A DNA stretch of 64,000 nt, from the NCBI GenBank assembly GCA_949752745.1, contig OX457025.1, forward strand, positions 102,279,524 through 102,343,523. Reading direction: 5' to 3'. The notes under the pieces were generated by a model. It made no database searches. It worked only from the letters and a program-made list of their open reading frames with translations, and had not been told where the DNA came from. This stretch comes from Protula sp. h YS-2021 (Eukaryota; Annelida; Polychaeta; Sabellida; Serpulidae). This document shows, one piece after another, positions 43,730 to 61,579 of this stretch (position 1 is the stretch's first letter; every line of letters begins with the position of its first letter). A program made the translations under genes and the position numbers.

Positions 43730-45555
43730 AATAAAAGAAAAAGAAATAAAAATCAACGTGCACTCATCCATATTTTCTTTGAAAATTTGCGATTTGACAT
43801 GGAATGACAACAGAGGGGCATCACACCAGACATTTTTAGAGAGCAATGATTTTTCAAGATTTTAACAACTGAAATACCAAATGAAAAAAAAATCAATTTC
43901 TGGAAAATTAAAACTTTAAATATCTGTTCGATATATGTTAGATAGGAAAAAATATTCGGAAAATTCTACCAAACTTGTACACAGAATAGGCGTCAGTTTG
44001 AAATATTTGGCAAAAAATTTTCATCTAAAATTCTAGAAACTTAGAAAAGTTAAAAAGCGGTGTTATTTTAAATACTTTTGATCCAAAAATCACCGACATT
44101 TCTAGAGAACTGAACTAGGTATCGAAAATTCTAGCACAGGAAAAATCATGATCGAACAGATATTTCATCGAACTGATCCGTGCAGTGCCCTTCAATCCAT
44201 TTGCATGAGAAAAATTCAAAGGTAATTTTCCTTCGTATTAGGTTTAACATGAGCCATAACAACATCAATCTTTATTAGGTTTCTCCAAAACATCATACTT
44301 TAATTATGAAAAAATTAAAGCATCTGATAAATATCCCTCTTTGCATTTTCCCAATAGAATTTTATTCGAAATCACATAACAGGTTCCACACAGTTCAAGA
44401 AACATTTTTAGCATTAGCATCATAATGTTTTTTTCTTTCGTGAATAGTCTGACCATTTCGCTCCAGCATACGATCTTACCTTTTCTCTGCGGACAAATTC
44501 CTCACCCATCGGGAAATAACCGAATGCACGAAATATAACAATAAAATAGTGTTTTTAAGGATCTATTCATGTTTTTGAAATAAAAAGAGGGACAAAGGCG
44601 CGAATTTTTTAACATCCGAGCTTAAAAAATAATTAGGTTTACTAATTCAAGACTTTTCAAGACATTTTTTCAAAAATTAAGACAATTCCAGGTACCTTGA
44701 GACAATTTTGGAAAACTGAACACTTTTCCAAGAACTGTACGAACCCTGCATTTATATATTCAGTATTCGTGCGGATTTTCTACGTCACTGTAATAACATT
44801 TAACTTAATTCTAGTAATACTATATGTAATATACACTATAGTAATGCTATATGAATATTATTTGGAAGTACAAAGTTATGGCTATACATATGTATTAAAA
44901 TTCTCTCCATAAAGTTATATGTTAAATCCACCACACTTGACCTCAAATAAGACATAGATGCAACAGAAATTGGGCTATATGAGATATATATCTTAAAAGA
45001 AAAAATCCTGCTTTTTTAGAATATATGGAGAGAAACTCATAGCATGAAAAATTCAATTTCGAGATAAATGCAACCGAAGCAACATACCCTAGTTACAATG
45101 TTTTTATCCAAATACATATAAGCAAAAAATCAAAATAGCATCCCCTAAAAGGAGTTACATGTATAAATTTCAAGCCAAGCAAATTATGATGATGAAACTT
45201 TGTTTATCTCCAATGCTTCAACAGGACCTTCAAGATTCATTTTATATATACAAAATATCATTTGAAACATGAATATCAATGAAGTTATTGACTGAAATAT
45301 TTTGAAAAAGGTTCTAGAACTTTGTGTTCTAATTACATGACCGTTGTCAAAAAAAATTTCAGATAAATACGGGTGCATAACCTTATAGTATATCATTTTG
45401 TACTTTTAATAGATTGAACAAGGAAAGTTATATGTACAGTATACATGTTTATACGTGTACATATTTATATTATTCTCTATTCATACAAAAAAATACTTAA
45501 ATATACACTGTACATGTACGTTTGCCTTAACCTTGCATTCCTTGAAATTCCTACT
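43730..45555. other. AT-rich spacer
   Basis: No gene recognised; the short ORFs at 44697-44912 and 45184-45396 lack domains. A minus-strand AATAAA at 45560-45565 probably serves the receptor gene. Confidence 0.5.
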
Positions 45556-45559
45556 GTGT

Positions 45560-45565
45560 TTTATT
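45560..45565 (-). terminator. Polyadenylation signal of the receptor gene (candidate)
   Basis: Minus-strand AATAAA about 170 bp after the stop codon. Confidence 0.45.
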
Positions 45566-45736
45566 GAAACTGATATTCATTTTATATATTCTAGACCTAT
45601 TCATATTGAATGATAAAACTCTCAAATGTTCTCGCTTCTATTTTTTACTACTTTTGAGAATTTTGTACTTCTGCTCTTTCGAAGAGTTGACCCGATTGAT
45701 CGGTATTTCATATTCGTTTCACTGAACACGGATTAT

Positions 45737-47245
45737 TCAGTAGCTTTCAATGGTAACATATTCGAGTTCCTTCCTTGTGTCGCACTTAGGAAGCAAATAG
45801 CCATCATCTTCATTTTCAGGTGGTTGGGGTAGAGAAACATCGTTTCTTTTATCAAAGCGTGATTCGTTTCTTAAAGGGCCAGCACCAGTGCTATAATCCA
45901 TTTGAATAGTTTCATATGTCTCAATGTTTTCCATAGGCACTGTAAGTGGACGTACATCCCTTTGCGCTGGAAGTCCACTTCTGGTGTTATCACAATCTGA
46001 GTTGCTATTTATCTTCTTTCTGTGATTTCGCTTGGATTTGTTGCTCAACCGTAGTTTGTAACAATTAAGTCCAAAGAATCCCAGGATCGCTACAGCGACA
46101 ACCAATCCAACGGTAACAATGAGCACGATCAATACAAGTTTGTAATCAGATTTGACCTCATATTGCTGCGTTGTAGAAATTTGAATTCGTGGGGAAGTTA
46201 AATTGTGGGTCGAGGAGCGACTGGACCATGGTGATAAACGAGTTATAGGTTGAAATTCTAGCATACCGTCCACTGAAATATCACTTGATTCGGGAAAGTT
46301 TGTTGTTTCAATTACGGACGTTAAGGTTTTCCTTCTAGGGGACTCTGAAATGATTCGGTTTGTTTCAGGAGGTAAAATTTCACCAACGTAAATATACAAT
46401 ATCGTATCTCCTGGAGGTAAATCTCTTGGGTAACACATTGTAGCAACATTAAGCCAAACACCTCCAGAAGTAGCATTTGCAATCAGCACGGGATCGCCTC
46501 CCATGGTATCCATTCTCCACATTAATTTATCCCAATCTCCGAGAAGATATAACGTGGATTCATAGAGAGCTATTCCTCCATACCGATCACCATTGATATC
46601 GTCATGCAAAAGAATTTGGTCTGATCCATCCATATCAATTACATATACTCTATACCTTACAGCCCAATATACCTTCTTTGCAACTATATCTAGGGCTAAT
46701 GACGCTGTTCCTGGCATTCTTGCTAATGTTTTGCTACTTCTGCTAGCGTAATCCATCAATTTCAAACCAGAGGCGTCGGAGAAATAGACATTTTGGGAGG
46801 TTTGATCTACCTTGACGTCAATTGGTTCTCGAGTATATGTTAAATTTTCAAAGTTTTCACCGTCATAATTCATCCTTCCGATTAGTCCAAGCTCATATAT
46901 CGGGAAATATACGAACTTTCGGACCGGGTCGACCGAGATGCCATGAATCGTATAACCAGTAGAAACATCTACAGATAAAAGTTTTGTCCTCACTATGGAT
47001 CCACGGTTTGTTTTATAAATGTTATACAGACCTGAAGTGTAGAAGATTATTCCATTTGTGTCATCGGAGGCTACCGCAGCTCCATACCCATCTATGTTAG
47101 CGGCAGAAGCTTGACCCGAAATCAAATCTAAACGATAAACTCCTCCAACAATGATCGAGCTGTTACATCCTTTATCATTTGATAATTCGACAGACAAGAC
47201 AATGCTTATAGACAGGGATAAAATGCATCCCGAAAAAAGATGCAT
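45737..47245 (-). CDS. Single-pass receptor with YWTD-like propeller and tyrosine-motif tail
   Basis: A 502-residue intronless ORF. Signal peptide (LFSGCILSLSISIVLSVEL), then an ectodomain of LDL-receptor class B (YWTD) propeller-like blades: GIIFYTSG, KFVYFPIYELGLIGRMNYDG, QNVYFSDASGLKLMDY, KKVYWAVRYRVYVIDMDG, STLYLLGDWDKLMWRMDTMG. A Ser/Thr-rich stalk follows, a helix at about 368-392 (LVLIVLIVTVGLVVAVAILG), a basic stop-transfer and a 110-residue cytosolic tail. The tail has tyrosines in YETI (444), GYLLP (483) and LEYVTI (496); the last fits the ITIM pattern [ILVS]xYxx[ILV]. No EGF or LDLa modules, so it is not a classical LDL receptor. Ligand and signalling are unknown; recruitment of SH2 proteins is inference. 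A decayed partial copy lies at 43331-43727. Confidence 0.85.
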   Translation of the reverse strand: MHLFSGCILSLSISIVLSVELSNDKGCNSSIIVGGVYRLDLISGQASAANIDGYGAAVASDDTNGIIFYTSGLYNIYKTNRGSIVRTKLLSVDVSTGYTIHGISVDPVRKFVYFPIYELGLIGRMNYDGENFENLTYTREPIDVKVDQTSQNVYFSDASGLKLMDYASRSSKTLARMPGTASLALDIVAKKVYWAVRYRVYVIDMDGSDQILLHDDINGDRYGGIALYESTLYLLGDWDKLMWRMDTMGGDPVLIANATSGGVWLNVATMCYPRDLPPGDTILYIYVGEILPPETNRIISESPRRKTLTSVIETTNFPESSDISVDGMLEFQPITRLSPWSSRSSTHNLTSPRIQISTTQQYEVKSDYKLVLIVLIVTVGLVVAVAILGFFGLNCYKLRLSNKSKRNHRKKINSNSDCDNTRSGLPAQRDVRPLTVPMENIETYETIQMDYSTGAGPLRNESRFDKRNDVSLPQPPENEDDGYLLPKCDTRKELEYVTIESY

Positions 47246-47639
47246 TTTCTTTGCTTTTTTCAGTTGAGTGGAAAGCTCACAATATGAATGTTTAAGGCTT
47301 GTGCTTTGTTATTTAACATGTTTGTACTTGAATTTCGTGTGATTCACTCATCAAACAGCGCAGTTAAATAGCATTTTTGGTGCTCTACAGTGACAACAAT
47401 AACTGAAATGCAGCGATAACGAAACAGTATAAATATATTCAGTGAAAACTAAATTTAAAATTGAGCTATGATATGTGATACATTGATACAAAATGTAGTG
47501 TACTTTCGTCTTTTATTTTCGTTTCCCACAAAAATTGCACGATGCTTTGTGTTGAATTATAAATTTACAGTCATGATATCCCTATATATGGATCAACTAG
47601 TTTTTTCCTGAAGAAATACAGTTTAATCAATTTCAAATT

Positions 47640-49260
47640 TATTTTCATTACGTTTCTGAACGTAAAACACTTCTCACAAGGAATAATTTGGTTTGTTTAA
47701 CGAACGATAAAATAGTTTACAAAACAAATTTTTCAGTTCAGTTCCAAAGCTGATCCAGATGTGAGATGTAGGAGGCTCGTTCCTGTGTAGGGCTTCATGC
47801 ACAAGCAGTGTAACTTTATAATGTATTCTATATTTGATGGGGTAGCCAGTGTAAGGCTTTGTGCGCATCGCTCACGCGATCATATTTGGGAAGCCCCGGA
47901 TTTAGACAGACACAAGCGTTTTGCACTTTCTGTAATTTAGAAGTCAGTTTTTGAGTTATGCCAACGAGCAAAACAGTTGCAGTAATCCAACGGGATGATC
48001 AGCAATTGCACAAATATTTTCATTGCATCATCAGTGAGCAGATGACGTATAGAGCCTAGCTTTCGAATCCACAAGTACGAAGTCTTGACAAGATGTAAAA
48101 CATGGCTTCTCATCATGAACTCTTGATCGGCAGAGGGTTTTTTTACACAAGAGACCGTTCTTCACCAGCAATGCAGAGCGAGTCGAATGGAACTTTCTTC
48201 AATTGACGATTTGAGCTGAAAATTGTTAATTCAGTTTTACTTTGATTTAGTTTTAAATGGTTATCGAACACTCTTTTCAAGATCGCTTTTAAATACAGCT
48301 CTAGTTTTGTAGACCATCGTAATTTGGTGTGTTTAGGGCTGACTGATTTATAAATTTCATCGTTTTTATTTGTTTGCATCGGTTCGTATTATGAGTGTTT
48401 GCTGCAGTGCGCTCCTATTTGTTCCGCGACAACGCGCTCAATCACTTTCGATACAAACAGGTCGAAAATGGCTAAACTGTAACTCGAAGTGTGGCTTTTT
48501 CAAAAGAGGTATGATGTGAGCTAATTTGAAATCAGATGGCATATGACCCGTTGTAGTTGGAAGTGTTTATAATATGTTACAAAACTGGCAGAGTTTCATC
48601 AAGTCTGTTAACAGGGGTGTAGGTAGAAGATCGAGATTACACGTGGTTACGCGAACTTTCAAGACATGCCGTTTAATGTCAGTCTCAGACAAGAGGAGTA
48701 AATTCCGAAAAAAAAATGACAGTTTGATTGTTGGTATCATCTGAGCAATCCACCATTGGCCTGAAAGCTTGTTATATTTTATCTACTTTTGATTTGCGAA
48801 GGTATTTGATAGATCCTCAGGCGAAGTCGAGTCTAGATATTTTGTTTCTTGTGGAAGTTTTAATAGATTGTCCACTATTCTGAACAAGGTTTTTGTAGCT
48901 GTATTTGTTCTCAGTGACTGCTGAATTGTAATAGTTCTTCCTGGTGGCATTCTTTAAACGATTTGTTAAGTTGTGCTACATATCCAATGCTTTCGGTGCG
49001 TCCGGAGATTAGTCCTGTGTCACGTTTGTCGGCTTACCCCTTTTTTACTTCCGCGGCGGCAATGTTGTCATTATACCAGCGTTGATGTTACTCGTATTGA
49101 TTTCTGTCTTAACGGTGCGTGATTATCCAAGATTTTCCGTAGGGAGCTTTTGTAGACAGCAACGCTGCTATCCTGGCTAAGCTCAGAGAGATCCACTGCA
49201 AATTTGCCTTTAATATTGATATCTTTATATCGACTGCGCTTGATATCCCCGCTTGAATGA
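47640..49260 (-). mobile_element. Degenerate CR1/L2-type LINE, 3' part of the reverse transcriptase ORF
   Basis: Broken frames read in LINE order from high to low coordinates: LRKILDNHAPLR (about 49150, end of the endonuclease-RT linker), DFKLAHIIPLLKKP (about 48520, RT palm), FDNHLKLNQSKTELTIFSS (48180-48270, before the catalytic-downstream conserved Lys-Thr-Glu), KLQKVQNACV (about 47930), and YPIKYRIHYKVTLLVHEALH (47780-47850, the typical non-LTR C-terminal motif). Several stops and frameshifts show it is dead. The catalytic FADD-type box was not found intact. No 5' end is visible. Confidence 0.85.
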
Positions 49261-49514
49261 CCAGCTTGTGGATACCATCAGAATATACAGAATTCTACAG
49301 GCGCTCTCATTGGTCAAAAACACAAAATCGAAGTCATATCTTCACTTAAATACAAGTACTTCAATGCAACAGATTAAAAACGCTAAAGACCACGTGTTTG
49401 AAAAAATTCGAACCGACATGATCCCAAAATAGCTATGATTGCCAAACACTGGAATTCTCTTTTTTTTTTCAAAATAAAAACAAAGGACACACGTAGAGGC
49501 GTAATAATATATGG

Positions 49515-49640
49515 GAACTTCTTTTAAGTGAATAAAGATGTTCTTTCTCTCTTTCTCAAAAGTTAAGTGAATAAAGATGTTCTTTCTCTCTTTCTCAAAA
49601 GTTAAGTGAATAAAGATGTTCTTTCTCTCTTTCTCAAAAG
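49515..49640. repeat. 39-bp tandem repeat, three copies
   Basis: Three nearly identical units of AAGTGAATAAAGATGTTCTT followed by a TCTCTCTTTCTCAAAAG tail. Confidence 0.93.
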
Positions 49641-49649
49641 TATATTTCT

Positions 49650-50330
49650 TTGCCTTTCAGCCAGACCTCGGAAGGGAAATCATCACTGTTTGCATCAGTA
49701 ACTGATAAAAAATAAAGCCACATTTATAGTTCTTTATTTTTAACGCGAACATACGTTTCTTTGTATTGTCTATTTTGTACATACATTTTTTCATTTGTTT
49801 GTTTATTTGAAGCATAAAACGACGCCATTCTAAATATACAATGATGAGGGCTTGTATACTGCCAGATTATCTTCACGTCTGTGTGCCCCCCTCTCCTGTC
49901 ACACGTAATCCGCCCCACTACGAGAGGGAATTGGGTGCGGGAGACGGACTGATAGACTGATACAAGGGTGCAGTGCGGGTCAGCTTCACTCACCGCGGAA
50001 TTCAAAATGAACGCCCACTGAGTCTTTGCTTTCCCTCTTTTTTTAGTACAAGCCATCGTCGACAGCACAGCCCCCCCCCCCCCCCCCCCAGCCGGAATCC
50101 AAGATGGCCGCCACTGTGACCTCGAAAATGGGTCAAGTTCAAAAATAAAATCAACGTTTCTATCCAATATGCTAGGTCATCTATACAAACCAAATATCAT
50201 AGGAAACTTATTATCAGGGCGGGAGTAACAGCCGGTGGTGGACGGGCGGACGGACGGACAACAACACCCAAACATTCAGTCCACCTCCTGGGACTAAATC
50301 CCTGGTTGGGGGCTAAAAAGCTATTAATAT
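49650..50330. other. Probable dispersed repeat; no gene
   Basis: Contains a C-run (50070-50090), GGACGGGCGGACGGACGGAC near 50244 and CTGGGACTAAATCCC near 50288. It shares the GGACGGAC-type end style with 26880-27290 and 58600-58660. The 147-residue minus-strand ORF here is not convincing. Confidence 0.4.
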
Positions 50331-50858
50331 ACAAGAACATTGTTTTTCTTTAAACTCATTTCTATTTTTACAATGCCATTCGTACGTCATATAAGCAGGG
50401 GTTTTTTTTTTACTTGATTCGTAGCCCTTTTAAATATTTGTCTTAAATACAAAGCAAACTACGCAGGGGGTTAACACAAACAAACAACAATTCCAAGTGC
50501 GTTTTCTCTGGTTTGAAACCGACAGCTATTAAACATAGAACTCTTGATTATAGTGATCAGACTGCCAAGGGTTGAGGGGGAGGGGGGTACTTCACGACAT
50601 GGGAATTCCCTCTCACCCCCCCCCCCCCCGCACATGGACTGCATATTATACACAAAGCTTGGTTTTCACACATGGGGGTACAGGCCAGCTCTATTCCTAT
50701 ACCTCTACCCACCACGTGACCTGTTTTGTTTTATGTTGCTTATTTTCCTCGGATATGCATCCTTCACACCCCCCCCCCCCCCGCCACACCCACCGCTCCT
50801 CCCAACCCCAACATCAGGAACACCCGATACACAGGTGCAATTCACGTAATACTTATTT

Positions 50859-50918
<60 letters not shown>

Positions 50919-51170
50919 TCTCTCCCTCTCTCTGTGTGTGTATGGGGCATAGGGGAAGGAGGAGGGGAGGGGGGAGGGGGAAGGGTTTGAGTAGTAGCAG
51001 CAGTGGGCGGAGACGCGGCAATGAACCTGGCAGTTTTCTTTCACTTCCCCACAATTTTTCACTTTCTCTCATAAACAGCAAAATAAAAGCAGAAAAAAAA
51101 ACAGAATCTGGGGCAGGAAAAAGAACATTCTTGAATAGGATACTACTGCAGAATGGCGGTCTGTTCACAT
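50331..51170. repeat. Low-complexity block with (CT)n
   Basis: C-runs near 50618-50628 and 50770-50782, (TC)n at 50862-50935 and GGAGGGG tracts at 50955-50985. Pro/Ser/Arg-rich ORFs on both strands are artefacts. Confidence 0.85.
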
Positions 51171-51177
51171 GAAATCG

Positions 51178-51352
51178 GGGCCTCTGTGAACGGGTCCGAA
51201 CCAGGGCCTCGGTGAACGAGTTCAAACCGGGGCCTCGTTGAACGAGTCCGAACCGGGGCCTCAGGAAACCAGTCCGAACCGGGCCTCGATGAACGAGTCC
51301 GAACCGGGCCTCGGTGAACGAGTCCGAAAAGGGGGCCTCGGTGAACGAGTCC
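51178..51352. repeat. 26-bp minisatellite
   Basis: Seven copies around GGGGCCTCGGTGAACGAGTC and CGAACC. Confidence 0.93.
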
Positions 51353-51797
51353 GAACAAGTTAAAACAATATACAAATAAAATTGTCTACAACAAAAGTAT
51401 TTAACAAAACTAGTAAGTAATGAGGCGCTTTTGCTGACGTCAGCAGACGGCTTCGTCTTAAGTAAATATCACTGAACAACATCGTTTGGTTCTTCAGCTT
51501 GGCTTCTGTTCCAAAAGAACCAAAATACTGTTCTTCTCTTTATTACAGTGAGGCGGCAGCACTAGAGGTCACGAGAGCGGCGGGCGGGAGGGATGGGGGG
51601 GGGGGGGGACTGTGGAGGGAGGGGGGACTGGGGAGGGAGGGGGAACATATTGCGGAACCACGAGATTTGCTTATCTAACCTTGAAACCACTTCTGTAACA
51701 GTTCGCTTGGACTTACACACGGGAACGAAAAACATGTAAGAAATACAGGAATATTCCCTTCATCTCGTAACCAATCTGTAAGGCTGGGCAATGGTGA

Positions 51798-52140
51798 ACA
51801 GTCAATAAGTATCCCAGCCCAGTACGCATTAAGTATTCTAGCCCAGTACGCAATAAGTATCGCTGTAAGTATCCCAGCCCAGTACTCCTTAAGTATCCCA
51901 TCCCAGTACGCATTAAGTATCGCTGTAAGTATCCCAGCCCAGTACTCCTTAAGTATCCCATCCCAGTACGCATTAAGTATCGCTGAAAGTATCCCAGCCC
52001 AGTACTCATTAAGTATCCCATCCCAGTATGCATTAAGTATCCTATAAGTATCCCAGCCCTGCACGCATTAAGTATCGCTGTAAGTATCCCAGCCCAGTAC
52101 TCATTAACTATCCTATAAGTATCCCTGGCCCTGCATGCAT
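51798..52140. repeat. 20-bp repeat with 60-bp higher order
   Basis: AAGTATCCCAGCCCAGTACT units; from 51841 to 52030 three successive 60-bp blocks are nearly identical. ORFs of the MGYLRSTGLGYLQR type are products. Confidence 0.93.
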
Positions 52141-52380
52141 TAGGTATCCGAGCCCCGCACCTATTAAGTACTCGAGTCTTAAAGACATTAAGTATCCATT
52201 AAGGCCACCAACGAATAAATCACTACTTGTTTTATCATAAACAACAATGAAGTAATTTTTTTTCTTCATTTTGTTTTTAAATCAAAAACCCTATTACGTA
52301 AAATGGTAAAGTATCAAGACAATTTTGAATGGTGTTTTTTTTTTATCCTGAAAGAGACAAGGTACTGCCGACACTGAGGA

Positions 52381-52635
52381 TACTCCGGAATAGACCCATG
52401 ATACCCAGTCTCACTCAGTATACAGTATCACTGGGGTTGTATTGGTAGACTATGTGAGTCTACTCCGGAATAGACTCCTGATACCCAGTCTCACTTAGTA
52501 TACAGTATCACTGGGGTTGTATTGGTAGACTATGTGAGTCTACTCCGGAATAGACTCCTGATACCCAGTCTCACTCAGTATACAGTATCACTGGGGTTGT
52601 ATTGGTAGACTACGCGAGTCTACCCCGGTATAGAC
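52381..52635. repeat. 80-bp tandem repeat
   Basis: Copies start at 52381, 52461, 52541 and 52621 (TACTCCGGAATAGACTCC), spaced exactly 80 bp, the first three almost identical. Confidence 0.93.
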
Positions 52636-52639
52636 TCCA

Positions 52640-53640
52640 TAAACAACAGTGCAGCTACTACCCAACTGTTATTTCACAAATAAAAACAAATCTGATTTCT
52701 TACTACCTTGATACAATCTCATTTGAAACCACAGAATACAAGAACACGTTTGCTGAATCAGTTGTCCCAATTCAGACACGAAAATTTACGATTACGAGTT
52801 CATTCGCCCCCCCACCCCCCCCCCCCCCCCCCCCCCCACCTTAGCAATGACGCGATAAAACGACCATATAAAACTAGACGACTTTGTGCTAAACTGAACC
52901 ACAGCACTTCTTACGAATAAGTAGATATAACAACATGACGGTTTTTGCTATAAGCATCGTCTAACACTACCTTAAAAAACTTCGACTGTCCCGAAAAAAT
53001 AAACCGCTACAAGTAGCAGCATGGGAGAGACATAAGTAGAGAGCTCGAGCCCTTCTTTCTCTCTCTCTCTCTCTCTCTCGAATATTGCAAAATTGATATG
53101 GCCTCCCGATTTAGCAAAGATTTAAAAATAATATTATCGCGGAGAATCACAACAGCGGAGAATTTATAAACAAAGAAGCTAGCGAATATTGACAACGGGA
53201 CTAACCCCCTAAAGCAAGCAGCAAGAGCTTGAGTACGAACCACACGCCCGGATCATCCGGATCAATCCTGCCAATTTCAACTTCCAGTCAAAAAAAAAAA
53301 AAACTCTACACCTGGTAATTGCTCCGCGCCAAAATACAGACAGAAAAATATGCGAGTTATTATCAAGTTATTAAATTAACTCGATGAGAAAAAAAAAATG
53401 AAGCCATGTTACCAAGTTAAATAAATAAAGTTAGCTGTAAATGTCGCTTTGTTTTTCTACACACACATAACAAACAGTCTTTGATAATATTGACTAAAAT
53501 CCTAACCATCACAATGCGCTCTTATACACCGTCGGCAGAAAAAATAAATGTCCACGTGTTGTCTCGAGAAGGCGAAACAACACTGCACGAGCGCTTCGCT
53601 GCGGGATGCACATTGTCTCCTTGAACTTCCCCCCGCTTCA
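52640..53640. other. Intergenic sequence
   Basis: C-run at 52806-52838 and a short (TC)n at 53060-53079. No gene recognised. Confidence 0.5.
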
Positions 53641-53699
53641 TGGCGCGCCCGTTAAAAACAGAGACTGCCCTGGAACGCACTTCTTAGATATTGGATACA

Positions 53700-54530
53700 G
53701 CACTACTCGGGGTTGAGGGAGGAGAGGGTCCAGGCGGCCCTGAGGGATGGAGGGGAGGGGGGTTGGGGGGGGAGGGCAGGGCTGAAGCGGCCCTGGGGGA
53801 GGGGGGGGGGGGGAATGAGGGAGCATAGGGTCGAGGCGGCCGGGGGATGGGGTAGGACAGGGAGGAGGCCACCCGGGAAGGATAGCTCCGGGCCGAGGTG
53901 GCCCCGGGGGTGGCGGAAAGGGCCGAGGTGGCCCCGGGGGTGGCGGAAAGGGCCGAGGTGGCCCCGGGGGTGGTGGACAGGGTCGAGGTGGGCCCGCGGG
54001 TGGTGGACAGGGCCGAGGTGGGCCCGGGGGTGGCGGACAGGGCCAAGGTGGGCCCGCGGGTGGTGGACAGGGTCGAGGTGGGCCCGGGGGTGGCGGACAG
54101 GGCCGAGGTGGGCCCGCGGGTGGTGGACAGGGTCGAGGTGGCCCGGGCCGAGGTGGGCCCGCGGGTGGTGGACAGGGTCGAGGTGGGCCCGCGGGTGGTG
54201 GACAGGGTCGAGGTGGGCCCGGGGGTGGCGGACAGGGCCGAGGTGGGCCCGCGGGTGGTGGACAGGGTCGAGGTGGCCCGGGCCGAGGTGGGCCCGCGGG
54301 TGGTGGACAGGGTCGAGGTGGGCCCGCGGGTGGTGGACAGGGTCGAGGTGGGCCCGGGGGTGGCGGACAGGGCCGAGGTGGGCCCGCGGGTGGTGGACAG
54401 GGTCGAGGTGGCCCGGGCCGAGGTGGGCCCGCGGATGGTGGACAGGGTCGAGGTGGGCCCGCGGGTGGTGGACAGGGCCGAGGTGGGCCCGGGGGTGGTG
54501 GACAGGGCCGAGCTGGCCCGGGGGGGCGGC
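53700..54530. repeat. GC-rich 30-bp minisatellite downstream of Rab21
   Basis: From about 53895, about 21 copies of a 30-bp unit GGTGGACAGGGTCGAGGTGG plus GCCCGCGGGT, preceded by G-rich sequence. Frames of 224-353 residues (PPGPPRP on the minus strand, RWARGWWTG on the plus strand) are open because the unit is a multiple of three. It starts within 70 bp of the Rab21 polyadenylation signal. Confidence 0.93.
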
Positions 54531-54595
54531 GGTGTGGGAACACTATCACATTTTACATCATACAGCAAATAGACGAGCTCTTCTTTGGCCGCTGT

Positions 54596-54601
54596 TTTAT
54601 T
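54596..54601 (-). terminator. Rab21 polyadenylation signal (candidate)
   Basis: Minus-strand AATAAA about 340 bp after the Rab21 stop codon, just before the GC-rich minisatellite. Confidence 0.5.
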
Positions 54602-54937
54602 TAATAAGCAAGCAGCCAAAAAATAAAACATAAAAAAAAAAATATGAAAACTCCCAGGGGAGAGGTGGTGGGGGGGGGGGGGGAGGGTGCTTCGAAGCGA
54701 TATAAACCACCCTACTGTTGTATGGCCTGGAACAAGGTTAAACAATTCCTGTTCGCACGCTGGCTAACAAGTCCACAGCTGGTTGGCTGACAAGGCGGGG
54801 GGGGGGGGGAGGGGGAGGGGACGGGGAGAAGAGGAGGGTGTGGGGCGCGCGGGGGGGGGGGGAGGCAGTGGCCCGGCTGTATGGACGTAAATGCGACACG
54901 TGACGGCGGCGGACGCGACGGGGCGACGGGGGCGACG

Positions 54938-60788
<5,851 letters not shown>

Positions 60789-60800
60789 TACGAATCGTTT

Positions 60801-60966
60801 TCTGTGGGAACCATTAAAAGATACGTAGTTTCTATATATTAAATGAACGGCAGAAGATCTCGATTATATGAAATTACGACTTCTTTTCCTGGTTTTCCTT
60901 GACATATGTACTTTGACGTCATCATCATATGAGTACTTACGTACATCGCTTATAACAAAACTTACC
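60801..60966 (-). other. Rab21 intron in the 5' UTR and promoter-proximal region
   Basis: The minus-strand donor TACG|GTAAGT (exon end 60966) and acceptor TTCCCACAG (exon start 60801) bound an intron of about 164 bp between a non-coding exon and the exon with the start codon. The promoter should lie just above 60966; no TATA box is seen. Confidence 0.65.
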
Positions 60967-61579
60967 GTACTGCTGTACACACGAGCTTCGTTTTAATTTT
61001 GGCACACACCAAACGGGTTTCACAAATATTTCGTTACAATTTCTTTTACATTTTTTTTGCACTTCCGCCTTTTATTGGTAAAAAGAATTAAAAGGCCCCA
61101 CAAAGAGCCAATATTTAATTTTGCATCTTCTCTCTAGGCTGATCTTGTTCTTTTCATATATAATTGAAGGTATGTTTTCTTTCCTTTCCTTCTTTTCCTC
61201 TCACTCTTTTCCTGTTCACTAATGCAAAAAGCTTATGGCAATTAAAAAATGTATGTTATCACAAGAAACCACCACATTTTAATATTCTGGAATATCATGT
61301 AATCAATCCGAGAGTAAAATATTTTGATTTATTTTAAAATGTCAAAAGAAAATGCATACGCTTCGAGTATTTTGGAATCAATCAAATATATTTTTTTAAC
61401 CTTAGTAGGGTATATGGTGGGCCTTTTAAGCCACCTGTCTGATCACTTGAACTGATTAAAACTGATAAGGCGCGTTAGGTTAATAAAGAGTAGTTTAGTT
61501 TTAATGTATTTGTAAAGCTTCGGTGGTGAGTAGGAAAACGACAGTTCTACGACACCCGACTCCCATCCCCCTATGATGT

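Noticed and set aside
50705..51375. Arg/Glu- and Leu/Ser-rich ORFs
   Set aside because: Translations of (TC)n and GGGGA tracts and a 26-bp repeat.
53241..53280. Resemblance of ATCCTGCCA to the 18S rRNA start
   Set aside because: The match stops after nine bases; flanks do not continue as rRNA.
53638..54745. Pro-rich collagen-like ORFs downstream of Rab21
   Set aside because: A GC-rich 30-bp array open in several frames on both strands; no Gly-X-Y regularity of collagen and no signal peptide.
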